Below are positions 7,887 through 15,481 of a stretch of DNA of 15,481 nucleotides, piece by piece. Source of the DNA: an uncultured Bacteroidota bacterium (GTDB lineage Bacteria > Bacteroidota > Bacteroidia > Chitinophagales > Saprospiraceae). Under the pieces are notes generated by a model, which saw only the letters and a program-made list of their open reading frames with translations, did not search any database and had not been told where the DNA came from. The position numbers were made by a program, and so were the translations under genes. How positions within the stretch are numbered: position 1 is the stretch's first letter; each line of letters starts with the position of its first letter. The stretch lies in assembly GCA_937876435.1 (NCBI GenBank), contig CALEIL010000520.1:1-15481 (forward strand), given 5' to 3'.

Positions 7887-9224
7887 ATGAAAACAACAAG
7901 AAGATCCTTTATTAAAACATCGGCTGTGGCCGGGTCGACCGTGCTGGTAGCCCCTACCATAGTTTCCGCCAGCGTCTTTGGAGCCAATGATCGCATCAAC
8001 GCCGCTGTTCTCGGAATAAACGGACGGGGCAAAAGCCACATTAGCAGTTTTATGGCGCAGGATAACGTACGGATAAAAACTCTGTGCGATCCCGATATGA
8101 ATCTGCTCAAGGAACGTCAGAAGGCTTTTAAAGAAAAATATAATCAGGACATCGGATTGGAACAGGATCTTCGGAAGGTATATGACGATGACGATATCGA
8201 CGTGGTGAGCATTGCCACCCCCAATCATTGGCATGCGCTGGCGGTCATATGGGCGTGCCAGGCTGGTAAAGATGTGTACGTGGAGAAACCTGGATCGCAC
8301 AATATCTGGGAAGGTCGTAAAATGGTGGAGGCAGCAAATAAATACAACCGCATCGTACAGCATGGTGTCCAGTTGCGGAGTTCACCTTCCATCAACGAAG
8401 CCATTGGATTGTTGAGGGACGGATATATCGGACGGGTGTATATGTCCCGGGGATTGGTCTTCCGATGGAGAGCCAGTATTGGCGATCAGGGGACATCTCC
8501 GGTGCCAGAAGGAATCGATTATGATCTGTGGACAGGTCCGGCTCACAAAAAACCGTTTTCCAGAAATCTCGTGCATTACAATTGGCACTGGAATTGGGAA
8601 TACGGCAATGGCGACGTCGGAAACCAGGGGATCCATGAAACAGATCTTTGTATGTGGGGATTGGATGTGGGACTTCCAACCCAGATTACGTCCATGGGTG
8701 GTAAGTTTTTGTGGGATGACGCCAAGGAAGTCCCTGAAGTGCTGACTTCCGTATACAATTACCCCGAAGAAAATAAAATCATCCAGTTTGAAGTACGTCC
8801 ATGGTGTACCAACACCGAAGATGGCGTGACCGTAGGAAATATATTTTACGGGGACAAAGGTATACTGGTGGTTGATGGATATGATAAGTACAAAACCTAT
8901 CTGGGACAAGACCGGACTCCGGGCCAATCCGGCGAAGACGGTGGGGTGTCAGGAACCGGTATGGATCGGGGTGCAGGCGGAACTGACGGGCATTTTGCCA
9001 ATTTCATCGAAGCGGTACGTAAGCGGGATAAATCCATCCTCAATGGTCCGGTCGAAACGGCTCACCTTTCTTCGGGTCTGGCGCATTTGGGAAATATTGC
9101 CTATCGTACGGGACGGGTTCTCAATTTTGATCCCAAGTCGGAGAGATTTGTCAACGATCCAGAGGCTGATCAATACCTGACTCGTGAATATCGAAAAGGA
9201 TTTGAGGTGCCCGAAAATGTTTGA
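7887..9224 (+). CDS. Tat-exported Gfo/Idh/MocA-family oxidoreductase
   Basis: An NAD(P)-dependent dehydrogenase or glycosyl-modifying enzyme of the Gfo/Idh/MocA superfamily, 445 residues. The N-terminus carries a twin-arginine signal, TRRSFIK (residues 4-10), followed by a hydrophobic stretch to about residue 32, so it is folded with cofactor and exported to the periplasm. The Rossmann domain follows (AVLGINGRG, 40-48; SIATPNHWHA, 108-117), with the diagnostic EKP (133-135, catalytic Lys134). The C-terminal α/β domain has GNGDVGNQGIHETDLCMWGLD with H250 in the usual active-site place. I start at ATG 7887 because it puts the Arg pair in the n-region; ATG 7848 would prepend 13 odd residues. The stop overlaps the sulfatase start, so the two are one operon. 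Exported members are frequent in polysaccharide loci of Bacteroidota and Planctomycetota; the substrate is not readable here. Confidence 0.93.
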   Translation: MKTTRRSFIKTSAVAGSTVLVAPTIVSASVFGANDRINAAVLGINGRGKSHISSFMAQDNVRIKTLCDPDMNLLKERQKAFKEKYNQDIGLEQDLRKVYDDDDIDVVSIATPNHWHALAVIWACQAGKDVYVEKPGSHNIWEGRKMVEAANKYNRIVQHGVQLRSSPSINEAIGLLRDGYIGRVYMSRGLVFRWRASIGDQGTSPVPEGIDYDLWTGPAHKKPFSRNLVHYNWHWNWEYGNGDVGNQGIHETDLCMWGLDVGLPTQITSMGGKFLWDDAKEVPEVLTSVYNYPEENKIIQFEVRPWCTNTEDGVTVGNIFYGDKGILVVDGYDKYKTYLGQDRTPGQSGEDGGVSGTGMDRGAGGTDGHFANFIEAVRKRDKSILNGPVETAHLSSGLAHLGNIAYRTGRVLNFDPKSERFVNDPEADQYLTREYRKGFEVPENV

Positions 9225-10828
9225 TGAATAACAGACCATTTAGGCACACGAGTAGTTCTGTTATATGGATATGTGCTTTGATTTTTTCCGGCGCATGCCA
9301 GGATTCTGTTTCTGTGAAAAGCACGGCACAGCCCAATGTAGTATTTATACTGGCTGATGACCTGGGCGTCCACGATCTGAGCGTGCTGGGTAGTGAGTAT
9401 TACGAAACCCCACACATCGACCAGATCGCCAGGGAAGGAACGATTTTCAGCCAGGGTTATGCCACCAGCAGGGTATGCAGTCCATCCAGAGCGAGTATTA
9501 TGACCGGAAAGTTTACCGCTCATCACGGGATAACGGATTGGATAGGAGCAGCCTCAGGTGAGGCGTGGAGGAGTCAGGATCGCAACAATAAATTGTTGCC
9601 ATCTGATTACGTGCATGCCTTACCCTCCGGGGATACTACCCTGGCCGAGGCCATGAAGGCGGCAGGATATACTACATTCTTTGCGGGCAAGTGGCATTTG
9701 GGCGGCGAAGGCTCGTGGCCTACTGACCATGGTTTCGATTTCAATGCAGGCGGCTGGGACGTCGGCAGTCCGCGGGGTGGATATTTTTCACCGTGGGAAA
9801 ATCCCAATCTGCCCAATGAAAAGGATGGTGAAAACTTGTCTATGCGTCTGGCCAGAGAAACCGCCCGGTTTATAGAGGAGCATCAGGCTGGCCCGTTTCT
9901 GGCTTACCTGTCTTTTTATGCTGTTCATGGACCGATTCAAACCACTCGGGAAAAATGGCGTAAATACCGTGACAAGGCTGGCCAGATGGGAATCGCAGAC
10001 CATGGATTTGAGATGGAACGACGGCTACCTATCCGCATCCATCAGGATAATCCGGTGTATGCCGGCCTGGTAGAACAAATGGATGACGCCGTCGGGGTAG
10101 TTTTAGCAAAATTAAAAGAACTTGATCTGGATCAAAATACCCTCATCATTTTTACGTCCGATAATGGCGGGGTGGCGAGCGGGGATGCCTTCGCTACCTC
10201 CAATCGACCCTTGAGGGGTGGGAAAGGGTACCAATGGGAAGGAGGGATCCGGGAGCCTTATTTTATCAAGGTTCCCTGGATGGAGAATGCTCCAGCCACG
10301 ATTGATGTTCCGGTAACCGGAGCGGATTTTTTTCCAACTATCCTTGACCTGGCCGGTATTCCGCTGATGCCCCGGCAACATATATCCGGCCTTAGTCTGA
10401 AACCATTACTCAAAGGGGATACCATACCGCATCGTCCTTTGTTCTGGCACTACCCTCATTACGGAAATCAGGGCGGCGACCCCTCTTCCATCATTAGGGA
10501 AGGACCCTGGAAACTGATTTACTACTGGGAAGACGATTCGGTTGAATTGTACAATCTCGATCTGGATCCCCGGGAACAAAACGATGTGGCGAATGGCCAC
10601 GCAGAATTGGCAAGTGAAATGACCGGTCGTTTGAAGGCATTTTTGTTTATGAACATGGCCAATATTCCAGAAGAGGATCCGGCATACGATCCGGAGTTGG
10701 CCAAAAAACAATACGAAGATCGAAAGACCAGGCAGCGATCGCGATTGGAGGAACAGCGGAAGGCCATGTTGTCGGAAGATTACGTGCCCAATGAAAACTG
10801 GTGGGGGAGCGAATTAATTGATAATTAA
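9224..10828 (+). CDS. C-type sulfatase (arylsulfatase family), probable lipoprotein
   Basis: A family S1 sulfatase of 534 residues that would hydrolyse sulfate esters, most likely on carbohydrate. The N-terminal hydrophobic segment ends in IFSGAC; Cys25 could be lipidated although Ser at -3 is not the preferred residue. Metal-binding DD (45-46) in ILADDLG is followed by the sulfatase signature CSPSRASIMTG: Cys85 is the residue converted to formylglycine, with Pro87 and Arg89 in place. GKWHLG (155-160, Lys156 and His158) and DNGG (313-316) complete the active site. The C-terminus ends in a charged helix and NENWWGS. The ATG is at 9224-9226, overlapping the upstream TGA by one base (TGATG), which indicates translational coupling; the TTG one codon earlier is less likely. 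No sulfatase-maturating enzyme is in the window, so it must be encoded elsewhere. The subfamily and substrate cannot be assigned by eye. Confidence 0.95.
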   Translation: MNNRPFRHTSSSVIWICALIFSGACQDSVSVKSTAQPNVVFILADDLGVHDLSVLGSEYYETPHIDQIAREGTIFSQGYATSRVCSPSRASIMTGKFTAHHGITDWIGAASGEAWRSQDRNNKLLPSDYVHALPSGDTTLAEAMKAAGYTTFFAGKWHLGGEGSWPTDHGFDFNAGGWDVGSPRGGYFSPWENPNLPNEKDGENLSMRLARETARFIEEHQAGPFLAYLSFYAVHGPIQTTREKWRKYRDKAGQMGIADHGFEMERRLPIRIHQDNPVYAGLVEQMDDAVGVVLAKLKELDLDQNTLIIFTSDNGGVASGDAFATSNRPLRGGKGYQWEGGIREPYFIKVPWMENAPATIDVPVTGADFFPTILDLAGIPLMPRQHISGLSLKPLLKGDTIPHRPLFWHYPHYGNQGGDPSSIIREGPWKLIYYWEDDSVELYNLDLDPREQNDVANGHAELASEMTGRLKAFLFMNMANIPEEDPAYDPELAKKQYEDRKTRQRSRLEEQRKAMLSEDYVPNENWWGSELIDN

Positions 10829-11142
10829 TATTTGACATTGGACAATGACGAATGGAGTCCTGGTAGAACCTGCCAGGGACCCATACGTATACGGGCGGGC
10901 TGGGCAGGCTTGGTCCGTATGGGCAGACAGGCTTGCCCAATTAGGGCCCTTATGGTGCGTCAGGGGGTGACTTCAACTTTTCAAATTCCTCTTCCTCCAC
11001 CACATGTCCTTTGAGCGTGTGGGAATGGATCGCGTTGGTCCCCATTCGTCGGATGACATTCGGCCGTTTGTACAAAAGTCATTCCGGATCTGATCCGAAA
11101 CTCAATCTCGATAGATAGTTTTTCTCAATATTGTCGTTTAGA
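10829..11142. other. 314-base spacer between sulfatase and topoisomerase, GC-rich repeats, no clear gene
   Basis: The first ~30 bases are AT-rich. From 10861 to 10940 the composition turns GC-rich with nested repeats (listed separately). TGGTAGAACCTGCCA (10861-10875) can form a five-pair hairpin without a T-run. From 11075 down to 10950 on the minus strand there is a 41-codon open frame starting with TTG, which has coding-like codons but no family that I recognise. There is no RNA gene and no clear promoter for the topoisomerase. Confidence 0.5.
10880..10935. repeat. Nested inverted and direct repeats downstream of the sulfatase
   Basis: CCCATACG (10880-10887) and CGTATGGG (10916-10923) are perfect inverted copies separated by 28 bases. 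Inside the left arm is the palindrome CGTATACG (10886-10893). CAGGCTTG occurs as a direct repeat at 10905-10912 and 10928-10935, each shortly after GGG. The block differs in composition from both flanking genes. It may be a degraded dispersed repeat, an operator-like site or a messenger-end structure; only one copy is in the window. Confidence 0.45.
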
Positions 11143-12180
11143 ATGTCGGGAAACCTTCGTTTTAAACGATCCTGGGTTATGACCAAAAAATATTATCGCA
11201 AAAAGCATGGAAGAGGATTCCGCTACGTGGATGGAAATGGAAAGACCGTCCGGGATGAAAAACTCAAAGAGTGGTTTCGGTCTCTGGTCATTCCCCCAGC
11301 CTGGACCGATGTGGAGATCAGTGGGGTGAAATCTGCTGATTTGTTGGCCACGGGACGGGACGTAAAAGGCCGCAAGCAATATATTTATCATCCGGACTTC
11401 GTGGCGCATCAGAATACTCAGAAATTTAACCGGATCGTTGCCTTCGGCGAAAAGCTGGCCTCTATGCGCGAGGTGACCGAAGGGCATTTGCGGAAACGGG
11501 AAATAAGCCGCGAAAAAGTTTTGGCGGCCATGGTGAGATTGATGGATGAAGTGTATCTGCGACCAGGTCATCCGAGATATACGCAGGAAAACAACAGCTA
11601 TGGCCTGACGACTTTGCGGAGCAAGCACGTGGAAATTTCAGGAAATGAGATAACATTCACCTACGTCGGGAAATCGGGCCAGGAGCAGGAGCACCAGATC
11701 CGGGATGCCAGGCTAGCCAGGATTGTGCGGGAGTTGGATGAAATGCCGGGTTACCGGATATTTAAGTACGTGGATGAAAACGGAATTCGCCATGAGGTGA
11801 CCCATGAAGATCTGAATACGTACATCAGGGAAACGATGGGCGACGAATTTTCGTGCAAGGATTTCAGAACCTGGGCAGGCACACTGCTGGCAGCGAAGGC
11901 ATTGGATGAGCTGGAGACCGGTGGCAAAGTGGATGGAAAGGAGAGGGGGGATCAAAAAAAGAAGGAATCAGACATCCAGGCTGTGGTGGTCACCGTGGCA
12001 GAAAGCCTCGGGAATACGCCCGCTATCGCCCTGTCTTCGTATATAGATCCGCGTGTTCTGGAAATGTACCGGAAAGGAAAAACTATCGGTTCTTATTCCC
12101 CACAGACAAAAAAATCGGAGAAATCATCCAACCATCTTTCCGTGCAAGAAATGTGTCTTCTTTGTATGTTGCGGTCATAA
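11143..12180 (+). CDS. DNA topoisomerase IB, poxvirus-like bacterial type
   Basis: A type IB topoisomerase that relaxes supercoils by nicking one strand through a 3'-phosphotyrosine link. Reading from ATG 11143 gives 345 residues. The N-terminal domain has HGRGFRYVDGNGK and the family block IPPAWTDVEI followed by TGRDVKGRKQYIYH. The catalytic domain shows R140 (YLRPGHPRY), K177 (YVGKSG), R242 (KDFRTWAGT), N291 (LGNTPAI) and the nucleophile Y300 (SSYIDP). The bacterial branch is known to carry Asn where vaccinia and human enzymes have His, and the nine-residue Asn-to-Tyr spacing is kept. A lysine-rich insertion (about residues 260-275) precedes the last active-site segment. Start choice is uncertain: TTG 11131, ATG 11143 and ATG 11179 are all in frame and none has a ribosome site; I prefer 11143 because homologues have sequence before the GRGF block. 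Its place between a sulfatase and a lyase is unexplained. Confidence 0.9.
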   Translation: MSGNLRFKRSWVMTKKYYRKKHGRGFRYVDGNGKTVRDEKLKEWFRSLVIPPAWTDVEISGVKSADLLATGRDVKGRKQYIYHPDFVAHQNTQKFNRIVAFGEKLASMREVTEGHLRKREISREKVLAAMVRLMDEVYLRPGHPRYTQENNSYGLTTLRSKHVEISGNEITFTYVGKSGQEQEHQIRDARLARIVRELDEMPGYRIFKYVDENGIRHEVTHEDLNTYIRETMGDEFSCKDFRTWAGTLLAAKALDELETGGKVDGKERGDQKKKESDIQAVVVTVAESLGNTPAIALSSYIDPRVLEMYRKGKTIGSYSPQTKKSEKSSNHLSVQEMCLLCMLRS

Positions 12181-12258
12181 AAAGTTTCGGAGAAAGTTTT
12201 TAATGGATCGATTTGCACTTATCTTTCAGAGAATTTGTCATTATAAATCAAAGATTTC

Positions 12259-15200
12259 ATGGTTTTTAGATTTTATCTCGCGGAGTTACGGAAGGAGTTG
12301 CTCGTTATCACCTTATTGTCAACCTCATTGATAGTATTTGCTCAAAACGATAAACTTGTTTTGGAAAATGACAAATCGAAACAAAGGATCGAAAGTATTT
12401 ACCCGCTTAAGAGCCAAAGCCTGATATATACGGAAGAAGAGGTGGCGGTAGCTAAAAATAAAATAAGTAATATCGATAATGCCCGGAAACTCGCTCAGAC
12501 AATCGTCCAATCTGCCGAAAAGTGGGTGGAATGGGACGATCAGGAATTGAGAGCCCTGATCCCGGATGGCAGCGTACCGAGATCATTTGACCTGAATGCA
12601 GAGGGTTGTCCGGTTCATGGCGACACCATATTCCACGTTGGAGGAGCATACCCCTGGATTCTGGATCCCGAGAAACAATTTAAGGTGGAATGCCCTGTCG
12701 GCCACGAAGTGTATCCAGCCAATGAATTTACACCGTCGGAGGTCTGGAAAGAGGGTCAGGATCAAAAATCGGGAAAACCATACGTGGATAACGGATGGGG
12801 ATGGAATTCGGAGAACGGGGAGACGTATTGGTTTGTGGCGTACGCGAACCAATGGTTTTATATAAAATACGTACAGGAAGCACTGCGGAACCTGGGACGG
12901 GCGTATGTATTGACGGACCGACCCGAATTTGCGCACAAGGCACTGGTTATGCTGCATCGACTCGCGGAGGTCTACCCGGGAATGGATTACGAACATCAAT
13001 CCCGGTACGGGCAACTACTCAAGCAAAACGGCGGTCGATACCCCGGTAAAGTACTCAACCGGATATGGGAAACTACCTTTATCCAAACCGCGGCGGAGTG
13101 CTACGATGCGGTGTGGAATCACATCGAAAAAGACTACGAGCTTCAAGAGCATCTAGATATGGGAGGGGAGGAAATTCAGGCTTTTGTCGAGGTAAATCTA
13201 TTGGAGGAAGCGGTGGATGCCTATAGGGACCGGAAAATTCAGGGAAACTTTGGGATGCATCAAATGGCCTTGTTGTACGTGCTCCTGGCCCGGCAGCATA
13301 TGGACAATGATCGTTATATCAACCAGATCATTCACAACGTAAGTAAGGAATACCTCCATACGGGTATAAGCTATGCGTTGTACAACTATGTTTTTCGGGA
13401 CGGTGTGCCTATGGAATCACCGAGTTACAATTTCCTGTGGATTCGGACGCTGGCAGCATTGAATGACCGTTTGAAGAAATTTGGGGTTGATTTTTTTGAG
13501 GATCACAGATTCCAGAGCGTATTGAAAAGCCCGATTCATACTATGGGTACTGATCAATACACCATCGATGTGGGTGATTCGGGATCCACCCTCGGCGGAG
13601 TCCTGGGCCGGGATCTGAATACCTATGAGGTGGCGTTCTTGAATACAGGGGATTCGACGTTTTTATCCTGGTTATACCCCGACGGGAAACGACGGAATCC
13701 GGGAGATCGAAAGTTCACGTATGAGTCCCTCTTTAGACCAGAGGTTGATATCCTCGATTTGTCGGGAGCGGTAAGTATAGATTATTCTACCTCCAGACTG
13801 TTAGCGGGGTATGGCCTGGGGAAATTGGCTGCAGGAGGAGATAATCCCAATACGGTCGCCATGACCTATAGCTTGCACGGATCTCACTACCACTGGGATT
13901 TTTTAAACTTTGAATTGTTTGCTTTTGGCCAGAAAATGATGCCTGATTTTGGGTACCCGGATGCTATGAATGCCTACGTACCCGGCGTTTTTACCTGGTC
14001 GCAGAATACGGTTTCCCACAATACCGTAGTGGTGGATGCACACAAACAAAATCGAAACGTACCTGGTGTATTACACAATTTCACGGATGGCCGTTTTGCC
14101 CGAACAATGGGAGCGTCGACTCCGGCTTATTCACAAGTATCCCGATACCGGCGCAATCTGGTTTCGGTCGACGCCGGTAACGATCACAATTATCTGGTGG
14201 ACTTTTTTTACGTGAAAGGTGGGCATCGCCACGATTACATTCTGCACGGTCCTCCCGGATACGTCGAAGTGGAAAAAGCGGAATGGAGCCAACCGAAGCC
14301 CGGCACCTACGCCGGGGAAGATGTCGATATCGCAGAGATCTACGACCATCCTGAGATGAACACACCCGATTATTCCGGTGGCTATTCGCGATATGGTGGA
14401 TCGGGCTTTCAACATTTGTTCAACGTGCAAAAAAAGATTAATGGATCTGGAATCGTTGATTTCCAGCACCTCAACGATCCTCAGGCGCGACTCAAATTGC
14501 GGGTACTCGAAAATGACCGACAGGATTTGTATATCGCTGATGCCTATAACCATCCCCGATCCAAAGAATTTTTGATCAAACACCTCATTAGCCATTCTGA
14601 AGATGCCTCATCCATCCTGGACAATACGTTCGTGAGCGTCATAGAGCCTTATTATCGGGAGGATTTTATCCAGTCGGCCGGGAAGCTTTCGGTGTCCGGC
14701 GGGATCGGAAGTCAGGCTGTCTATGTGAATCGAGGGACCGAAACCGATATCGTGATCAGCGACTTTGAGCAGGTCGGTAAGACGATCGACAGTTTTGGAA
14801 TTCAAACAGATGCCACTGCCGGAGTGGTCACTCTGGACGAGGAGGGCCGGTTGAAGCGGGTGTTCTTCAGTGATGGAAAATATTTGTCGTATGGCGATCA
14901 AAGATTCGAAGCCCGGCCTCTCACAGGAAAGGTGTCCGGGATTGATATTGATCAACGACAGGTCACCATAAGGTTGGATAAGGATCAACCACAGCCTGAT
15001 CTAAAGGAACTCAATACAGATGTCCTGTTTTTCCGGAACGGCGACCTCCAAACCGCTCACCCTATCAGCCAGTACCAACTGGAAGGAGACAATCTAACTT
15101 TGACCACGACGGATGATCTTTTGATCGGACGGATCAACGTCACCAAATTAGCAGGCGAAAATCAGGCTGTCCAAATCAACAATTCGCTCCGGTTTGCCAG

Positions 15201-15405
15201 TTCGTACATCGGCGCCTACGTGCTCAATGAATCGTACGAAGTGGTGGGGAAGGTGACCAGTATTTCGGGAAACAAACTGTCGTATTCAGGGAACGCTGCT
15301 GATATTTTCGGCCGAGGTGAAACGGCTGATGTCTGGATCGCTACGATAGGTGTTGGGGACGATGCTGAATGGAAAACACGTCTCCAATGGGAATCGGACG
15401 AATAA
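12259..15405 (+). CDS. Secreted heparinase II/III-like polysaccharide lyase
   Basis: A large (1048 aa) exported protein of the heparinase II/III superfamily, whose members cleave uronic-acid-containing polysaccharides by β-elimination. A Sec signal peptide is clear: basic n-region, hydrophobic LLVITLLSTSLIVFA, likely cut after Ala28. An (α/α) toroid follows to about residue 470, with family blocks GGRYPGKVLNRIWET and GNFGMHQMALLYVLLARQ, then a β-sheet domain with SQNTVSHNTVVVDAHKQN. Likely catalytic residues by family pattern are N330/H334, Y390 and H587. Residues 117-149 hold a C-P-V-H-G / C-P-V-G-H pair resembling a modified zinc ribbon. The last ~160 residues form an extra β-rich region with no family that I know. 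A weak promoter-like pair (TTTT 12197-12200, TATCTTTC 12220-12227) precedes it, 78 bases after topoisomerase. The PL family and substrate are undetermined; it could instead be an inactive relative. Confidence 0.85.
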   Translation: MVFRFYLAELRKELLVITLLSTSLIVFAQNDKLVLENDKSKQRIESIYPLKSQSLIYTEEEVAVAKNKISNIDNARKLAQTIVQSAEKWVEWDDQELRALIPDGSVPRSFDLNAEGCPVHGDTIFHVGGAYPWILDPEKQFKVECPVGHEVYPANEFTPSEVWKEGQDQKSGKPYVDNGWGWNSENGETYWFVAYANQWFYIKYVQEALRNLGRAYVLTDRPEFAHKALVMLHRLAEVYPGMDYEHQSRYGQLLKQNGGRYPGKVLNRIWETTFIQTAAECYDAVWNHIEKDYELQEHLDMGGEEIQAFVEVNLLEEAVDAYRDRKIQGNFGMHQMALLYVLLARQHMDNDRYINQIIHNVSKEYLHTGISYALYNYVFRDGVPMESPSYNFLWIRTLAALNDRLKKFGVDFFEDHRFQSVLKSPIHTMGTDQYTIDVGDSGSTLGGVLGRDLNTYEVAFLNTGDSTFLSWLYPDGKRRNPGDRKFTYESLFRPEVDILDLSGAVSIDYSTSRLLAGYGLGKLAAGGDNPNTVAMTYSLHGSHYHWDFLNFELFAFGQKMMPDFGYPDAMNAYVPGVFTWSQNTVSHNTVVVDAHKQNRNVPGVLHNFTDGRFARTMGASTPAYSQVSRYRRNLVSVDAGNDHNYLVDFFYVKGGHRHDYILHGPPGYVEVEKAEWSQPKPGTYAGEDVDIAEIYDHPEMNTPDYSGGYSRYGGSGFQHLFNVQKKINGSGIVDFQHLNDPQARLKLRVLENDRQDLYIADAYNHPRSKEFLIKHLISHSEDASSILDNTFVSVIEPYYREDFIQSAGKLSVSGGIGSQAVYVNRGTETDIVISDFEQVGKTIDSFGIQTDATAGVVTLDEEGRLKRVFFSDGKYLSYGDQRFEARPLTGKVSGIDIDQRQVTIRLDKDQPQPDLKELNTDVLFFRNGDLQTAHPISQYQLEGDNLTLTTTDDLLIGRINVTKLAGENQAVQINNSLRFASSYIGAYVLNESYEVVGKVTSISGNKLSYSGNAADIFGRGETADVWIATIGVGDDAEWKTRLQWESDE

Positions 15406-15481
15406 CCATGTCCCTCGCAATCGGGAAGCTAGTGCACGAAAATCTAAATACATATCATGTTTTTCTTCATCTTTTTTGACA

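Noticed and set aside
8382..8927. 181-codon minus-strand open frame inside the Gfo/Idh/MocA gene
   Set aside because: It is a shadow of a strongly conserved coding region.
1..15481. CRISPR array, tRNA/rRNA genes, transposase or defence-system genes
   Set aside because: No regularly spaced repeats, cloverleaf, transposase motifs (DDE, HUH, tyrosine recombinase) or defence signature were found. The topoisomerase IB shares a fold with tyrosine recombinases, but its motifs are those of the topoisomerase family.
15406..15481. Terminator or new gene start after the lyase
   Set aside because: The 76 bases are AT-rich with short T-runs but no stem that I can support and no open frame of note before the window ends.

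Overview
The window looks like a chromosomal segment of a Bacteroidota bacterium. I infer this from the eukaryote-like IleS C-terminus, the Bacteroidota-style Mfd, RecO and GHMP-kinase sequences, the near absence of Shine-Dalgarno sites, a few TAnnTTTG-like -7 elements, and the pairing of a C-type sulfatase lipoprotein with a heparinase II/III-like lyase. A finer placement (for example Saprospiria or Cytophagia) is only a guess. Gene density is high and there is no tRNA, rRNA, CRISPR array or insertion sequence.

Left part (1-6507), mainly housekeeping. The 3' end of ileS is followed directly by recO with a GTG start. A GHMP kinase resembling mevalonate kinase lies convergent to recO. Divergent from the kinase is an OsmC-family gene split by a one-base deletion near 2616. 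Then comes a full-length mfd (transcription-repair coupling factor, 1125 aa), also with a GTG start.

Right part (6654-15405), mainly accessory and catabolic. A YghZ-type aldo/keto reductase on the minus strand is divergent from a Tat-exported Gfo/Idh/MocA oxidoreductase. That gene overlaps the next one, a C-type sulfatase with a lipoprotein-like signal, by one base. A 314-base spacer with GC-rich inverted and direct repeats follows. Next are a poxvirus-type DNA topoisomerase IB and a large secreted heparinase II/III-like polysaccharide lyase (1048 aa).

How the genes may work together: exported lyase, exported sulfatase, exported NAD(P)-type oxidoreductase and cytosolic aldo/keto reductase suggest part of a sulfated, uronic-acid-containing polysaccharide degradation locus. 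No SusC/SusD pair, regulator or sulfatase-maturating enzyme is present, so it is either incomplete here or an atypical SusCD-free locus. The substrate cannot be read from the sequence. The topoisomerase has no obvious link to this job. I see no clearly new defence or mobile system. The best leads are the lyase's paired Cys/His site and unassigned C-terminal domain, the Tat-oxidoreductase/sulfatase coupling, and the broken osmC.
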